Source of the DNA: JBJXGV01 sp046160485 | Lineage (GTDB): Bacteria > Orphanbacterota > Orphanbacteria > JBJXGV01 | Length of the DNA: 64,000 nt | Direction of reading: 5' to 3' | Assembly (NCBI GenBank): GCA_046160485.1 | Contig: JBJXGV010000028.1 | Coordinates: 62,001 to 126,000, forward strand | Shown here: one piece after another, positions 33,371 to 42,047 of the stretch | Layout: the number at the start of each line of letters is the position of its first letter | Position numbering within the stretch: position 1 is the first letter of the stretch | The notes under the pieces: generated by a model | Database searches by the model: none | Told to the model about the DNA's origin: nothing | The model's input: the letters and a program-made list of their open reading frames with translations, nothing else | Made by a program: the position numbers and the translations under genes

Positions 33371-34188
33371 TCTGCGGCCTGCTCCTGGGCGTCGTAGGCT
33401 GCGGCGGGCGAGCCACGATCGCCGACGAGGTCGTGGCAACGGGCGCGGCGTACGAATCGGAGGCGCCAACCCTCAGCGCCGAGGACGAAGACCTCCTTGC
33501 CGGCGCCGAGTCACAGGAAGAGCGCGAATTCCTCCGTCAGATGCTCGACTTTCAGGAAGGCCTCGGCGGAGACTACCGAATCGGTCTGGGCGATCGGCTC
33601 AGCGTCGCGTTTTACGGCGATCCGAGCATCGACCGAACAATTCGCGTGCGACCCGACGGGAAGATCTCGTTTCCCAGAGTGGGAGACATTCCCGCGGCAG
33701 GGTTTACTCCGCTCGAACTTTCCGGTGTCATCAGCGAGCTCTACGCGGAGTATTTGCAGAACCCGGAAGCCACGGTCATGGTCGACGAGCCGGGCGACCA
33801 GGTCGTTTACGTGGTCGGCGAGGTGCTTCAAGCTGGGCAGTTTCCCATTAAGAACCGAATCACGTTGTCGCAAGCCGTCGCGGACGCCGGCGGCTGGCGC
33901 TCGACCGCCAAGCTCAACAGTGTCGTCGTGATCCGGCGCGAGCCGTCGTGGCAGAAGCCGCGTGCTCTCCGCGTCGATTTGGAGCGCGTGCTTTCGGGAG
34001 ACCGCCTCAACTACGATATCGAGCTGCGGCCGTTCGATCTGGTCTACTTGCCGCAAACATTCATAGGCAACGTGGGAGACTTCGCCGTGGACTTCTTCGA
34101 CAAAGTCGCAACACCGCCGTTCACGACGATTCTCCGCGCGCAGGATGCATTCCGTTCCCGAAACACGATCGTCACACGTGGCGAGTAG
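33301..34188 (+). CDS. Wza-like polysaccharide export lipoprotein
   Basis: This is an outer-membrane polysaccharide exporter of the Wza/OPX type. The TTG at 33301 is used because GGAGG (33291-33295) lies five bases upstream and it gives a proper lipoprotein signal: basic segment, VLICGLLLG, lipobox VVGC with Cys near residue 34. The polysaccharide export domain follows (DYRIGLGDRLSVAFYGDP...VRPDGKISFPRVGDIPAAG). A SLBB-like repeat comes next (VYVVGEVLQAGQFPI) and the segment FDLVYLPQTFIG. At 295 residues it is shorter than Wza. It overlaps the sugar transferase by 70 bases. Confidence 0.9.
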   Translation: MEDGSLGSLEDISRRIQSRPRVLICGLLLGVVGCGGRATIADEVVATGAAYESEAPTLSAEDEDLLAGAESQEEREFLRQMLDFQEGLGGDYRIGLGDRLSVAFYGDPSIDRTIRVRPDGKISFPRVGDIPAAGFTPLELSGVISELYAEYLQNPEATVMVDEPGDQVVYVVGEVLQAGQFPIKNRITLSQAVADAGGWRSTAKLNSVVVIRREPSWQKPRALRVDLERVLSGDRLNYDIELRPFDLVYLPQTFIGNVGDFAVDFFDKVATPPFTTILRAQDAFRSRNTIVTRGE

Positions 34189-34209
34189 CGGGCCGAGGGG
34201 GAGAACGCG

Positions 34210-34956
34210 GTGAGCAAGATCTTCGAAGCGCTCAACAAAGCCCAGCCGGAAGCGCCGCCGGCGGAACCGGCGACGGAGCACATTCTGCCGCCGCCCGAGC
34301 CGGGGGAGACCCCCGCCGATCATCAGTTCAGCGACGTCTGGCGCGAGTTTGACGTTCTCCGAAGCGGTGTCGAAGGGAACCTCGGCACACTCGTCGACAA
34401 GACGATCGTCTTCGCGAGTTCCGTGTCGGGCGAAGGGACGAGCACCGTCGCGGCGCGATTCGCAATGGCGCTTCGCGCGCTGCGCTGGATTCGCCCGGTG
34501 ATCGTCGACGCGAATCTCCGCAATCCTTCCTTGCGGGACATCTTCGATCTGCCGCCCTCCGACGGACTCGTCGAAATCATGGCGGACAAGACGACGGCGG
34601 AGAAGGCTTCGATCCGCGCAGCGGGCGGAAATCTGGCGATCATTACCGAAGGACGTACCGTCGCGAATCCGCAGGCCCTCTTTACGCCACGCAATGTCTC
34701 GCGCCTTTTCGGCGAGTTGCGCCGGCTCTACAACTGCATCATCGTCGACGTTCCCGCGGTGACCGGAAACCCGGAGACGAAGATCCTCTCGTCGCTCAGC
34801 GATGGCGTTGTCCTCGTGATCGAGACCGCGCGGACAAAGCGCGAGGTGGCCCTGCGAAGCAAGGACACACTCACGGCGGCCGGCGCGCGCATTCTCGGCA
34901 CGGTGCTCAACAAGCGCAAGTACGTCATCCCCGATCTGCTCTACAAGAGAATCTAG
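34210..34956 (+). CDS. BY-kinase/CpsD-like ATPase lacking the Walker A lysine
   Basis: This 248-residue protein has the layout of cytoplasmic capsule tyrosine kinases (CpsD/Wzc C-domain). It starts MSKIFEALNKAQ, as many exopolysaccharide autokinases do. The P-loop reads SSVSGEGTST (70-79) where the family has PGEGKST, so the lysine is Thr 77. Walker A' is VIVDANLRNP (97-106), with Asn for the second Asp, and Walker B is IIVDVP (177-182). There is no C-terminal tyrosine cluster. ATP hydrolysis and autophosphorylation are therefore doubtful. No separate Wzz-type chain-length regulator was found nearby. It probably regulates the exporter as a pseudokinase. Confidence 0.78.
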   Translation: MSKIFEALNKAQPEAPPAEPATEHILPPPEPGETPADHQFSDVWREFDVLRSGVEGNLGTLVDKTIVFASSVSGEGTSTVAARFAMALRALRWIRPVIVDANLRNPSLRDIFDLPPSDGLVEIMADKTTAEKASIRAAGGNLAIITEGRTVANPQALFTPRNVSRLFGELRRLYNCIIVDVPAVTGNPETKILSSLSDGVVLVIETARTKREVALRSKDTLTAAGARILGTVLNKRKYVIPDLLYKRI

Positions 34957-34962
34957 CTGCCC

Positions 34963-36183
34963 GTGGGCTCGGCGGCCCTCGCGACCCCGGAGTTCGAACT
35001 TGCGTTCCGGTTCGCGCGGGAGCCCGACGCCGACGAGTGGCTTCGCGACGAAACGCGGCGCGTTCTCGAGGCGCTCCTCTCATCGTTCGGGCGAGCGCGC
35101 GTTCGCGCGATCATCGTTTCCGGAAGCCTGGCGCGCGGCGAAGGCGGGCTCGGCCGATGGAACGGCGGAACATTTCCCGTGGCTGATCTCGACCTCTACG
35201 TCGTTGCGCGTACGCCGCAGGACGCCGTGGTTCTGCGCGAGGCGCGGCACGGCTTTCTCGCAGCGCACGAAGGCGATTCGTTGCGCACCGACGTCGGGGT
35301 CGCCACCGAATCCGATCTCGCGGCGATGCCCGATACGATCGCGAACTTCTCCCTCGGTCGCGACGGCAAGGTCGCGTGGGGCGATCCATCGGCCCTCGGT
35401 CATCTTCGGAACGTCGACGCCGCGCGCATCCCGCGCGAAGACGCGATCAATCTGGTGCTGAATCGTGCCGCCGAGGAATTGGCGGCACTGCGCTCCGCGG
35501 AGAACGAGCCCGATTCGCGCGCGAAGGCACTCGTGCTCTACTACCGCGGCGTCAAGACCGTTGCGGATGTGGGGCTCGCGATTCTGCTGCGGCGCGGGGT
35601 CTGCGAGCCGGCGTACGGCGGGCGTGGAGAACGCGTCGCGGCCGCGCTCGACGACGACCCTCGTCTTGCGGCAGAGATGCCGGCCGCGTTCGCCGCCGAT
35701 GTCGAACGCGCCTGCGAATGGAAACTCGCGCCGCGCGCCGAATCGCTCGATGGGCACGTTCCCGGAACGCCAAACTACCCGGAGTTCGTCAGACGCTGCG
35801 TTGCGGCGCGCGCGGCCATCGTGCGTGGATTCTGCCGGTGGTACACGGCGGGGGCAGACGATTTCCTCTCGGTGCTCGCGACGAGCGAACCTTTCGGGCG
35901 TGCAGCGCGGAATTGGGTCCGCCACGCGCGGCGATCGAGCGCCGGCCGGCGGGCTTTGATCCGTCGATTGGCCGGTGCGCGTCTGCGCCCGACTCCTAAG
36001 CTCTCCTCGCAGCTTGCTGCTTTAGCGGTCTACCTGGCGTGGGATGCGAACGACGCGGACGCATCGTGGCGGAGAGCCGAATGTTTCTTCTCCGAGCCGC
36101 CGAGCGGCGACGGCCGCGGCGCGTGGGCCGACGCGGCGGTCTGCGAGTGGGAGCGCGAAATCATGAATCGAAGGCGCGCGTGA
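34963..36183 (+). CDS. Nucleotidyltransferase-fold protein in the polysaccharide cluster
   Basis: This 406-residue protein has a pol-beta-type nucleotidyltransferase core near its N-terminus. IIVSGSLARGEGG (about 47-59) is the G-S-x-x-R-G-E motif, followed by VADLDLYVV with the paired Asp metal ligands near residue 70. The remainder is helical and unrecognised. The family includes tRNA-, antibiotic- and protein-modifying enzymes, so the substrate cannot be deduced. It overlaps the following phosphatase-fold gene by four bases, which suggests a paired function in modifying the polysaccharide or its carrier. Confidence 0.7.
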   Translation: MGSAALATPEFELAFRFAREPDADEWLRDETRRVLEALLSSFGRARVRAIIVSGSLARGEGGLGRWNGGTFPVADLDLYVVARTPQDAVVLREARHGFLAAHEGDSLRTDVGVATESDLAAMPDTIANFSLGRDGKVAWGDPSALGHLRNVDAARIPREDAINLVLNRAAEELAALRSAENEPDSRAKALVLYYRGVKTVADVGLAILLRRGVCEPAYGGRGERVAAALDDDPRLAAEMPAAFAADVERACEWKLAPRAESLDGHVPGTPNYPEFVRRCVAARAAIVRGFCRWYTAGADDFLSVLATSEPFGRAARNWVRHARRSSAGRRALIRRLAGARLRPTPKLSSQLAALAVYLAWDANDADASWRRAECFFSEPPSGDGRGAWADAAVCEWEREIMNRRRA

Positions 36184-37331
36184 GACACGCCGCGCTCATC
36201 ATCCTTATCGACGCGCTCGGTTGGAAGACGATCGAGAACCGGCCGTTCCTCGACGATCTGATTCTCACCCGGTGTCCGCTTCGCACCGTGCTCGGGTTTT
36301 CCAGCGGCGCGGAGCCGTCGATTCTGACGGGGAAGACTCCCGCCCAACACGGACGGTGGACGATGTACAAGCGCGCGTCCTCGTCGTCGCCGTTCGGCCT
36401 TGCGCGCTGGCTCGCACTCTATCCGCCGGCTCTGCCCGCGGCGCACCGTATACGCCGTTTCCTGTCGTGGTGGGTTCGCTCGCGCGAGAAGGTCGCGGGC
36501 TACTTCGACCTCTACGAAGTCCCGCTGTCGCTCCTGCCGAACTTCGACCTGTGCGAACGGGGGAACATCTTCGACGTCGGAGGCATTCCCGAAGCGCCGA
36601 CACTCTTCGACCGGCTCTCCGACCAAGGGATTCCGTTTCGATCATGGTCGTGGCGGACGGCGGAGGCGCAAAACTGGCGCGATCTCGAATCGGCCATCGA
36701 TCGCGGCGAACCGGGCTACTACTTTCTCTACACGCCCGCGCTCGACGCGCTTCAGCACTCGGTCGGAACGCAGGCGCCCGCCGTCGGCGATCTTGTCGCA
36801 GACTACGAGCGGCGCATCCGCGCGATCCACGATCTCGCCGTCGCGCGCGGTCTGCGCCCCGTGCTGCATATCTTCGCGGATCACGGGATGAAGGACACGC
36901 TCGGCACCGCGGATCTGATCGCGGCCGTGCGCGCGACGGGACTTCGAATGACGCGCGACTATCTCGCGTTCTACGACTCGACGATGGGCCGGTTCTGGTT
37001 TTTTCACGATGACGCGCGCGACCGAGTCACCGCAGCGCTTCGCGCGATTCCCCACGGTCGCGTGCTCGACGACGCGGAACTCGCGCGCGAAGGCGTGCTC
37101 TTCGGCGATCGCCGCTACGGCGAGACGATCTTCCTCATGAACCCGGGATGGCAGATCGAGCCGTCGTTTATGGGAAGCCGCGCGCCGCGCGCCATGCACG
37201 GCTTCCACCCGGACGACGCGTGGTCCGACGCCGCGTTCCTTTCGAACCACGCGTTCGAGAATCCGCCGCGTGATATCCGCGACCTCTTGCCGATCCTTCT
37301 GGCGGCCGCACAAAGAGGGGAGGGCGCGTGA
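36180..37331 (+). CDS. Alkaline-phosphatase-superfamily enzyme (phosphodiesterase type)
   Basis: This 383-residue protein is an intact type I phosphodiesterase/nucleotide pyrophosphatase-like member of the alkaline phosphatase superfamily. Metal-site parts in order are LIILIDALGW (first Asp), SSGAEPSILTGKTPAQHG (nucleophile region), TPALDALQHSVG (Asp and His), IFADHGM (Asp-His) and MHGFHPDD (last His). No signal peptide is seen, so it may be cytoplasmic. The GTG at 36180 overlaps the nucleotidyltransferase gene by four bases; the longer frame to 36039 lies inside that gene. The substrate is unknown; a phospho-sugar or phosphate-diester link in the polymer is a guess. Confidence 0.82.
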   Translation: MRHAALIILIDALGWKTIENRPFLDDLILTRCPLRTVLGFSSGAEPSILTGKTPAQHGRWTMYKRASSSSPFGLARWLALYPPALPAAHRIRRFLSWWVRSREKVAGYFDLYEVPLSLLPNFDLCERGNIFDVGGIPEAPTLFDRLSDQGIPFRSWSWRTAEAQNWRDLESAIDRGEPGYYFLYTPALDALQHSVGTQAPAVGDLVADYERRIRAIHDLAVARGLRPVLHIFADHGMKDTLGTADLIAAVRATGLRMTRDYLAFYDSTMGRFWFFHDDARDRVTAALRAIPHGRVLDDAELAREGVLFGDRRYGETIFLMNPGWQIEPSFMGSRAPRAMHGFHPDDAWSDAAFLSNHAFENPPRDIRDLLPILLAAAQRGEGA

Positions 37332-38836
37332 ACCGGGGCTCGGTGCTCGGGAAGGCCTCGGGGGCGGTTCCCTGGACCCTCGTCGGCAAGGCGATCCGCT
37401 TCGCGGCGGGCGTCGCCACATCGATCATCGTCGTACGCCACCTCGGCCGCGAGGACTACGGCTTACTCGCGATCGTCCGAGTCGCCGCCGCGTTCATCGC
37501 GGTGCCTGCCGGCGTCGGCATGGGACAGGCGCTTCTGCGATTTCTCCCGGAGGTTTCCGTCCGCGAAGGGCGCCTCGTCGGCCGCCGCCTCCTGGTTGCC
37601 GGCGTTCTTGTGCAGATCGCAGCGTGGGCGCTGCTGACGTTCGGCGTTTTCCTCACCGGCCGCATCTGGGACGAATTCTTCCACGCCGAGGTCACGGGCT
37701 TCATTCTCCTGGCGACGATTCTCTTGCTCGCGGGTTCGCTTCGCGGATTCTTCGACAGCGCGCTGACCGCAGCGTACGAGGCGCGTTTCCTTGCGATCCT
37801 CGGTACGTCCGGAAGCGTGATGCTGTTCGGGTTGACCGCGTACGTTCTCGGCGCAGGGCACGGCATCCCGGGAATCCTCATCGTCACCGCCGTCGCCGAA
37901 GGCGCGGTCGCGATCTGCGGCGGAATCCGCGCGTTCGCGCTCTATAGCGGCGGCCACGCGAGTGTGGGCGCGTCGCGCCTCATGGGGTATTCTTTTCCCT
38001 TCGTACTGCTGAGCCTCTTGAACATGATCACGTGGAAGCAATCGGAGACGCTTCTACTCGGGCACTTCTCCTCGGCGAGCGAGGCAGGTCTCTTCGACGT
38101 GGCGTACAAACTTCCGCAGCAACTCCTCGAGTTCGTGCCGGAGAGCATCTGGCCGCTCATCATGGCGGCGATGAGCGAGGCTTACACGAAAAACCGCGCG
38201 GGCCTCGCGAACCTGATCGACGTCTACTACCGGATCCTCTTCTTCCTCGTCGCGCCGCTCTCGTTGTTCGGGTTCGTGCTCGGCGACAAGATGATCACAA
38301 TTCTCTATGGAGCGGAGTGGGCGCAGGCAGGCGCTCTGACTCAAGCATTCTTCATCATCTTCTCGATCTCGTTTTTCGGCACGCCGCTTTCGATGGCCAT
38401 CTACGTCCTCGAAAAATCGTGGGCGAATTTCCTACTCGCGTTACTCTTCGCCGTCGTGAACGTCACGCTCGATCTGATTCTGATTCCGCGCTACGGGCTC
38501 TACGGCGCGGTCGTTCCCGTCGCGATCGCGATCGGCATCTCGCCGTTCGCGCGCTGGCTGACGCTGCGGCGCTTCGCCCGCGACATCACGATTCCATGGG
38601 GCTTCATCGGGAAGGCGTACGCCGTGTCGCTGCCGCTCTTGGCGCTCTATCCGCTGAAGCGCTTCGTCGTCGACATCCCGTCGCTCGTGGCGGCGTGCGT
38701 CGTCGGGGCCGCGCTCGTCATCCTCGCGATCCGCGTCGTCGGACTCTTCTCGATACGCGATCGCGAACTCATCGAACGTTCCAATCTCCCCATGAAGAGC
38801 ACGCTCTTGCGCGTCTTCGCGGGGAGCGCCGCCTAG
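37328..38836 (+). CDS. Wzx-like polysaccharide flippase
   Basis: This is a 502-residue polytopic membrane protein of the MATE/MVF polysaccharide transporter superfamily, with about 12-14 helices. It begins with WTLVGKAIRFAAGVATSIIVVRHLGREDYG, the usual opening of O-antigen flippases, and later has LLLGHFSSASEAGLFDVAYKL, also typical. It would flip undecaprenyl-linked repeat units across the inner membrane. It starts four bases within the preceding gene. A Wzy polymerase is not obvious; one of the two large membrane proteins downstream could fill that role. Confidence 0.88.
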   Translation: MNRGSVLGKASGAVPWTLVGKAIRFAAGVATSIIVVRHLGREDYGLLAIVRVAAAFIAVPAGVGMGQALLRFLPEVSVREGRLVGRRLLVAGVLVQIAAWALLTFGVFLTGRIWDEFFHAEVTGFILLATILLLAGSLRGFFDSALTAAYEARFLAILGTSGSVMLFGLTAYVLGAGHGIPGILIVTAVAEGAVAICGGIRAFALYSGGHASVGASRLMGYSFPFVLLSLLNMITWKQSETLLLGHFSSASEAGLFDVAYKLPQQLLEFVPESIWPLIMAAMSEAYTKNRAGLANLIDVYYRILFFLVAPLSLFGFVLGDKMITILYGAEWAQAGALTQAFFIIFSISFFGTPLSMAIYVLEKSWANFLLALLFAVVNVTLDLILIPRYGLYGAVVPVAIAIGISPFARWLTLRRFARDITIPWGFIGKAYAVSLPLLALYPLKRFVVDIPSLVAACVVGAALVILAIRVVGLFSIRDRELIERSNLPMKSTLLRVFAGSAA

Positions 38837-38847
38837 GGGAGGTTCGC

Positions 38848-39534
38848 GTGTACAGAGGCAAGACGATTTCCGTGGTGATCCCGTGTTACAACGAAGAGGA
38901 TGGGATTCGCCACGTCATCGAGGCGATGCCTCCGCTCGTCGACGAGATCGTCGTCGTCGACAACAACTCAACGGATAGGACGGGCGAGGTCGCGCGCGCG
39001 CTCGGGGCGCGGGTCATACACGAGACGCGCAAGGGCTACGGCGCCGCATATCAAGCTGGGCTTCCCGCGGCGACGAAAGACATCATCGTCACGCTCGACG
39101 GCGACGGCAGCTATCCGCCCGACGAAATCCCGCGCATCCTCGATTTCCTGATCGACAAGAACATCGACTTCGTCTCCGCGAGCCGTTTTCCGCTGAAGAC
39201 CGGCGGCTCGATGAACTTCATGAACATGGTCGGCAACAAGGTTCTCACGGCCGCCATGTTTCTTCTCTACTTCCGCAAGATCAACGATTCGCAGAGCGGG
39301 ATGTGGGTGTTCCGGCGCGAGGTCTACGCGCTATTGCGCGCCACGCATCCCGGCATGGCGTTTTCCGAGGAGATCAAGATCGAGGCGATCCTCGCGAAGG
39401 GCGTGCGCTTCGCCGAGTTCCCGATCGATTACAAGGAACGCATCGGCGAAGTGAAGCTCAACATGTGGCACGACGGATTCGACAACCTCTTCTTCCTCGT
39501 CAGAAAGAGATTCGCCTCCAGGGCGGCGCGGTGA
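38848..39534 (+). CDS. Dolichyl-phosphate-mannose-synthase-like GT2
   Basis: This 228-residue GT2 enzyme resembles polyprenyl-phosphate mannose/glucose synthases, which load a sugar on a lipid carrier for use outside the membrane. Motifs: ISVVIPCYNEEDGI, IVVVDNNSTDRTGEVA, TLDGDGSYPPDEIPRI with the DxD metal site, and SGMWVFRREVY. The GTG at 38848 has a GGGGAGG ribosome site (38836-38842). No membrane domain is attached. It lies directly before two large GT-C-like membrane proteins that could use its lipid-linked sugar. Confidence 0.88.
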   Translation: MYRGKTISVVIPCYNEEDGIRHVIEAMPPLVDEIVVVDNNSTDRTGEVARALGARVIHETRKGYGAAYQAGLPAATKDIIVTLDGDGSYPPDEIPRILDFLIDKNIDFVSASRFPLKTGGSMNFMNMVGNKVLTAAMFLLYFRKINDSQSGMWVFRREVYALLRATHPGMAFSEEIKIEAILAKGVRFAEFPIDYKERIGEVKLNMWHDGFDNLFFLVRKRFASRAAR

Positions 39535-42047
39535 CACGCCGCGCGCTGGCGCCTGCGCTTGCGCTTTTCACGGCTCTCGTGGTTTTGCGGGTGTCGGCGA
39601 ACGCGCTTCCCGACGCGTGGCGCCTTCCGGCGGCCTGGCTGTCGTTCCTCGTGATTCCCGCGGCAATCTTCGCACTGCTGCGGCGCGGCGAGCGCTCGCG
39701 AGTCGACATCGTCGTGGCCGGCGCCGCGGAGAGTGTGGCGGTCTTCTGTGTCGGCGCCGCAGCCGCCGCGATCGCGGGAGCGGGTCTTGCTCGCTTCGTC
39801 GCGCTTCATCCGATCGTCGTAGGAGCCTGGGGCGCCGCGCTGGTCGCGCGCGCACGCGGGGCCGCGCCCGCACCGCCGCGCCGCGAGACCGCGCCCCCGG
39901 CATCCGCGCGAGTCCGGCTACTCCGCGGGAGCGCGATCGCGCTCTGCGCGGCCCTCGTCGTCATCGGCGTCGTGCGGATGCGCGCGCCCGATTTCCGAAT
40001 GGATGTCTACGATCACGCCGGGGCCGCGGCGCGCGTTGCGGCGCGCGACCAGATCTTCTCCTACGAACTCGGTGACGGGTCCGGGGGCGTACGCCCGGAT
40101 CCTCGGAAGGGAACGTGGAATACCCTGCTCGCCGCGCTCGTCGCCGATTCGGGCGCGACGCCGCTGGCGATGTGGCGCTCCGCGACGCTCGCCGCCGCAC
40201 TACTCGGCGCGCTCGCGTTCGTCCGCGTGTCGCGCGAGTTCCTCGGATCGGCGTGGCCCATCGGCGCACTCTTCCTGCTCGCGGCGCACGAGGGCGGCCC
40301 GAGCGGTGCGTGGTTCGCGCGTTCGGCGTATCCGGGTATCGTCGGCGGATTCCTCTACGCGATTTTCCTGGCCGAGACGCTCGCGGCCCTCCGCGGAGAG
40401 CGCGCCGCTCGCGCCACCATGCTCCTCCTCGCGGCCGCGCTTCCGCTCGTACACCTTCTTGCGGGGCTGTTCGGATTTCTCGCGCTCTTCACGCTCGCCT
40501 CAGTCCTCTGGTTCGGGCGCGCGAGGTACGCCGCGCCGGATCGCGCCTTCGTCTTCGCTTCGATTGGAAGTGCGAGCCTGATCGTTCTGATTGCAGCATG
40601 GCGCTCCGCTGCAGCGGGCCCCTCCATGAACTTGGTCCAAAGCGAACTCCAGGGGGTCCTGTTCTTGACGGGGAAGCTGTTCGTGCCCGAACCGCGAACA
40701 CTCTTCGAGCGCGTCGGGGTCATCGGTCTGGCCGGAATGATCGGTGCGCTCGCACTCAGCCGGCGCGCGCGGCACGAGCCGGGGGTCGCATGGCTCGTGG
40801 GGCTCGCCCTGCTCGCGGCGCTCCTCATATCGCCAGTATTCGCAACGCCTATCGGGACTCACTTGAGCTATCTATTAAGACGCGTTCCCCAGCTTCCGCT
40901 GCTTCCGCTCGTCGCCGCAATGGCGTTGGCGACCTGTGGGGCCGCCGCGTACGGAACCCGCGGCCGGCGTCGTTTCGCCGCTCTGCTGGGTGCGGCGATC
41001 CTCGCCGTCGCGCCGGCCCAAGCGCTTGTCGGCGCCGCGCGAATCGCCGCACGCCCCGCTTCGGCCGCGCAGTCGAGCGAGGCGCGCGAAGCGGAGTGGG
41101 CCCCCGACCTCCTCGCACTCGCCGCCGGACTTCCGGCGACCGCTCGCGTCGCGACCGATCCGATCACGAGTTACTCGCTCTACGCGCACTCGCTCGCGAG
41201 CCCGCTTGTGTTGCCCGATCAGCACTCCGCGCCGACCGACTCCGGCGCCGTCGCGCGGCTCGTCGATCTGGCGCGAATCCTCTCGCCGTGGACGGCGCCC
41301 GCTGCGCGCCACGAGATTCTCGCATCGCGCGGCGTCACGCACGTGCTCGTCAACGCGGCGCTCGGCTCAACGATCCCGACATTCGGTTACCCGGTTTCGA
41401 TGGAGAACGCACGTCTTTTGATCGAGCAGCTTCGGCGACAAGAGCGCGCCTACCGTCTCGTCGCCTCGTCCGGGTCACTCTCGCTCTTCGAGTTCGACAG
41501 GGCGGCGGGCGCGCCCGCCATCCCGCCGCCGCGCAACGAATTCCTCGTCGAACGCGGCGCATCAACCGCAACGCGCCGCGAACCGACAACGGCGGGGCTG
41601 ACGCTCGTCGATCCTCGCGTGGAGATACCGACCGGTGTCGCGGGCGAGTTGATCGTCGTGGCGTGCGGCCTAGAACGCGGCGATGTCGTGCCGCCGATCG
41701 GCGACTACACCGCGTACCTTTCGATCACGGCCGAGGAGCGCGACACGAACGGCGGGCGATACGCGAAGCTTTTGCGCGGCCGTAGCGGCCGCGTCCTCTT
41801 CGAGCGGATGATCACGCGCGGCAACTACCCGGTGCTGCTCTGGGAAGCGGGGGAAACGATCGCCGACCGCTACTTCATTCGTATCCCGCGCGATTTCGCT
41901 CCCGGGCGATACGTCGTCGCGATGGACATCCAACGCGTCCCGTTCTTCCAGAATCGCACACTCGGCGGACTCATCGGCGATCACGACGAATACTCCCGCG
42001 TTCGCGTGGGGACGATCGAGGTCACGCCGCCGGTGGCGAACTCGTGA
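39531..42047 (+). CDS. Large polytopic membrane protein, GT-C-like (paralogue 1)
   Basis: This 838-residue protein has about 12-14 hydrophobic helices in the first 560 residues and a soluble C-terminal part. Sequence character (acidic first loop ...RMRAPDFRMDVYDHAG..., later helices LLYLLRRVPQLPLLPL) suits a GT-C glycosyltransferase or polymerase. No exact family was recognised. The C-terminal domain contains LARILSPWTAPAARHEILASRGVTHVLVN and ends with FAPGRYVVAMDIQRVPFF. Both parallel the next gene, so the two are tandem paralogues. It overlaps its neighbours by four bases at each end. It probably uses a lipid-linked sugar in the periplasm. Confidence 0.65.
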   Translation: MTRRALAPALALFTALVVLRVSANALPDAWRLPAAWLSFLVIPAAIFALLRRGERSRVDIVVAGAAESVAVFCVGAAAAAIAGAGLARFVALHPIVVGAWGAALVARARGAAPAPPRRETAPPASARVRLLRGSAIALCAALVVIGVVRMRAPDFRMDVYDHAGAAARVAARDQIFSYELGDGSGGVRPDPRKGTWNTLLAALVADSGATPLAMWRSATLAAALLGALAFVRVSREFLGSAWPIGALFLLAAHEGGPSGAWFARSAYPGIVGGFLYAIFLAETLAALRGERAARATMLLLAAALPLVHLLAGLFGFLALFTLASVLWFGRARYAAPDRAFVFASIGSASLIVLIAAWRSAAAGPSMNLVQSELQGVLFLTGKLFVPEPRTLFERVGVIGLAGMIGALALSRRARHEPGVAWLVGLALLAALLISPVFATPIGTHLSYLLRRVPQLPLLPLVAAMALATCGAAAYGTRGRRRFAALLGAAILAVAPAQALVGAARIAARPASAAQSSEAREAEWAPDLLALAAGLPATARVATDPITSYSLYAHSLASPLVLPDQHSAPTDSGAVARLVDLARILSPWTAPAARHEILASRGVTHVLVNAALGSTIPTFGYPVSMENARLLIEQLRRQERAYRLVASSGSLSLFEFDRAAGAPAIPPPRNEFLVERGASTATRREPTTAGLTLVDPRVEIPTGVAGELIVVACGLERGDVVPPIGDYTAYLSITAEERDTNGGRYAKLLRGRSGRVLFERMITRGNYPVLLWEAGETIADRYFIRIPRDFAPGRYVVAMDIQRVPFFQNRTLGGLIGDHDEYSRVRVGTIEVTPPVANS

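Noticed and set aside
36180..37331. Loss of metal ligands in the first phosphatase-fold protein, as in the one at 53547
   Set aside because: All expected Asp/His segments (IDA, LDALQH, ADHG, HGFH) are present, so it is treated as an intact enzyme.
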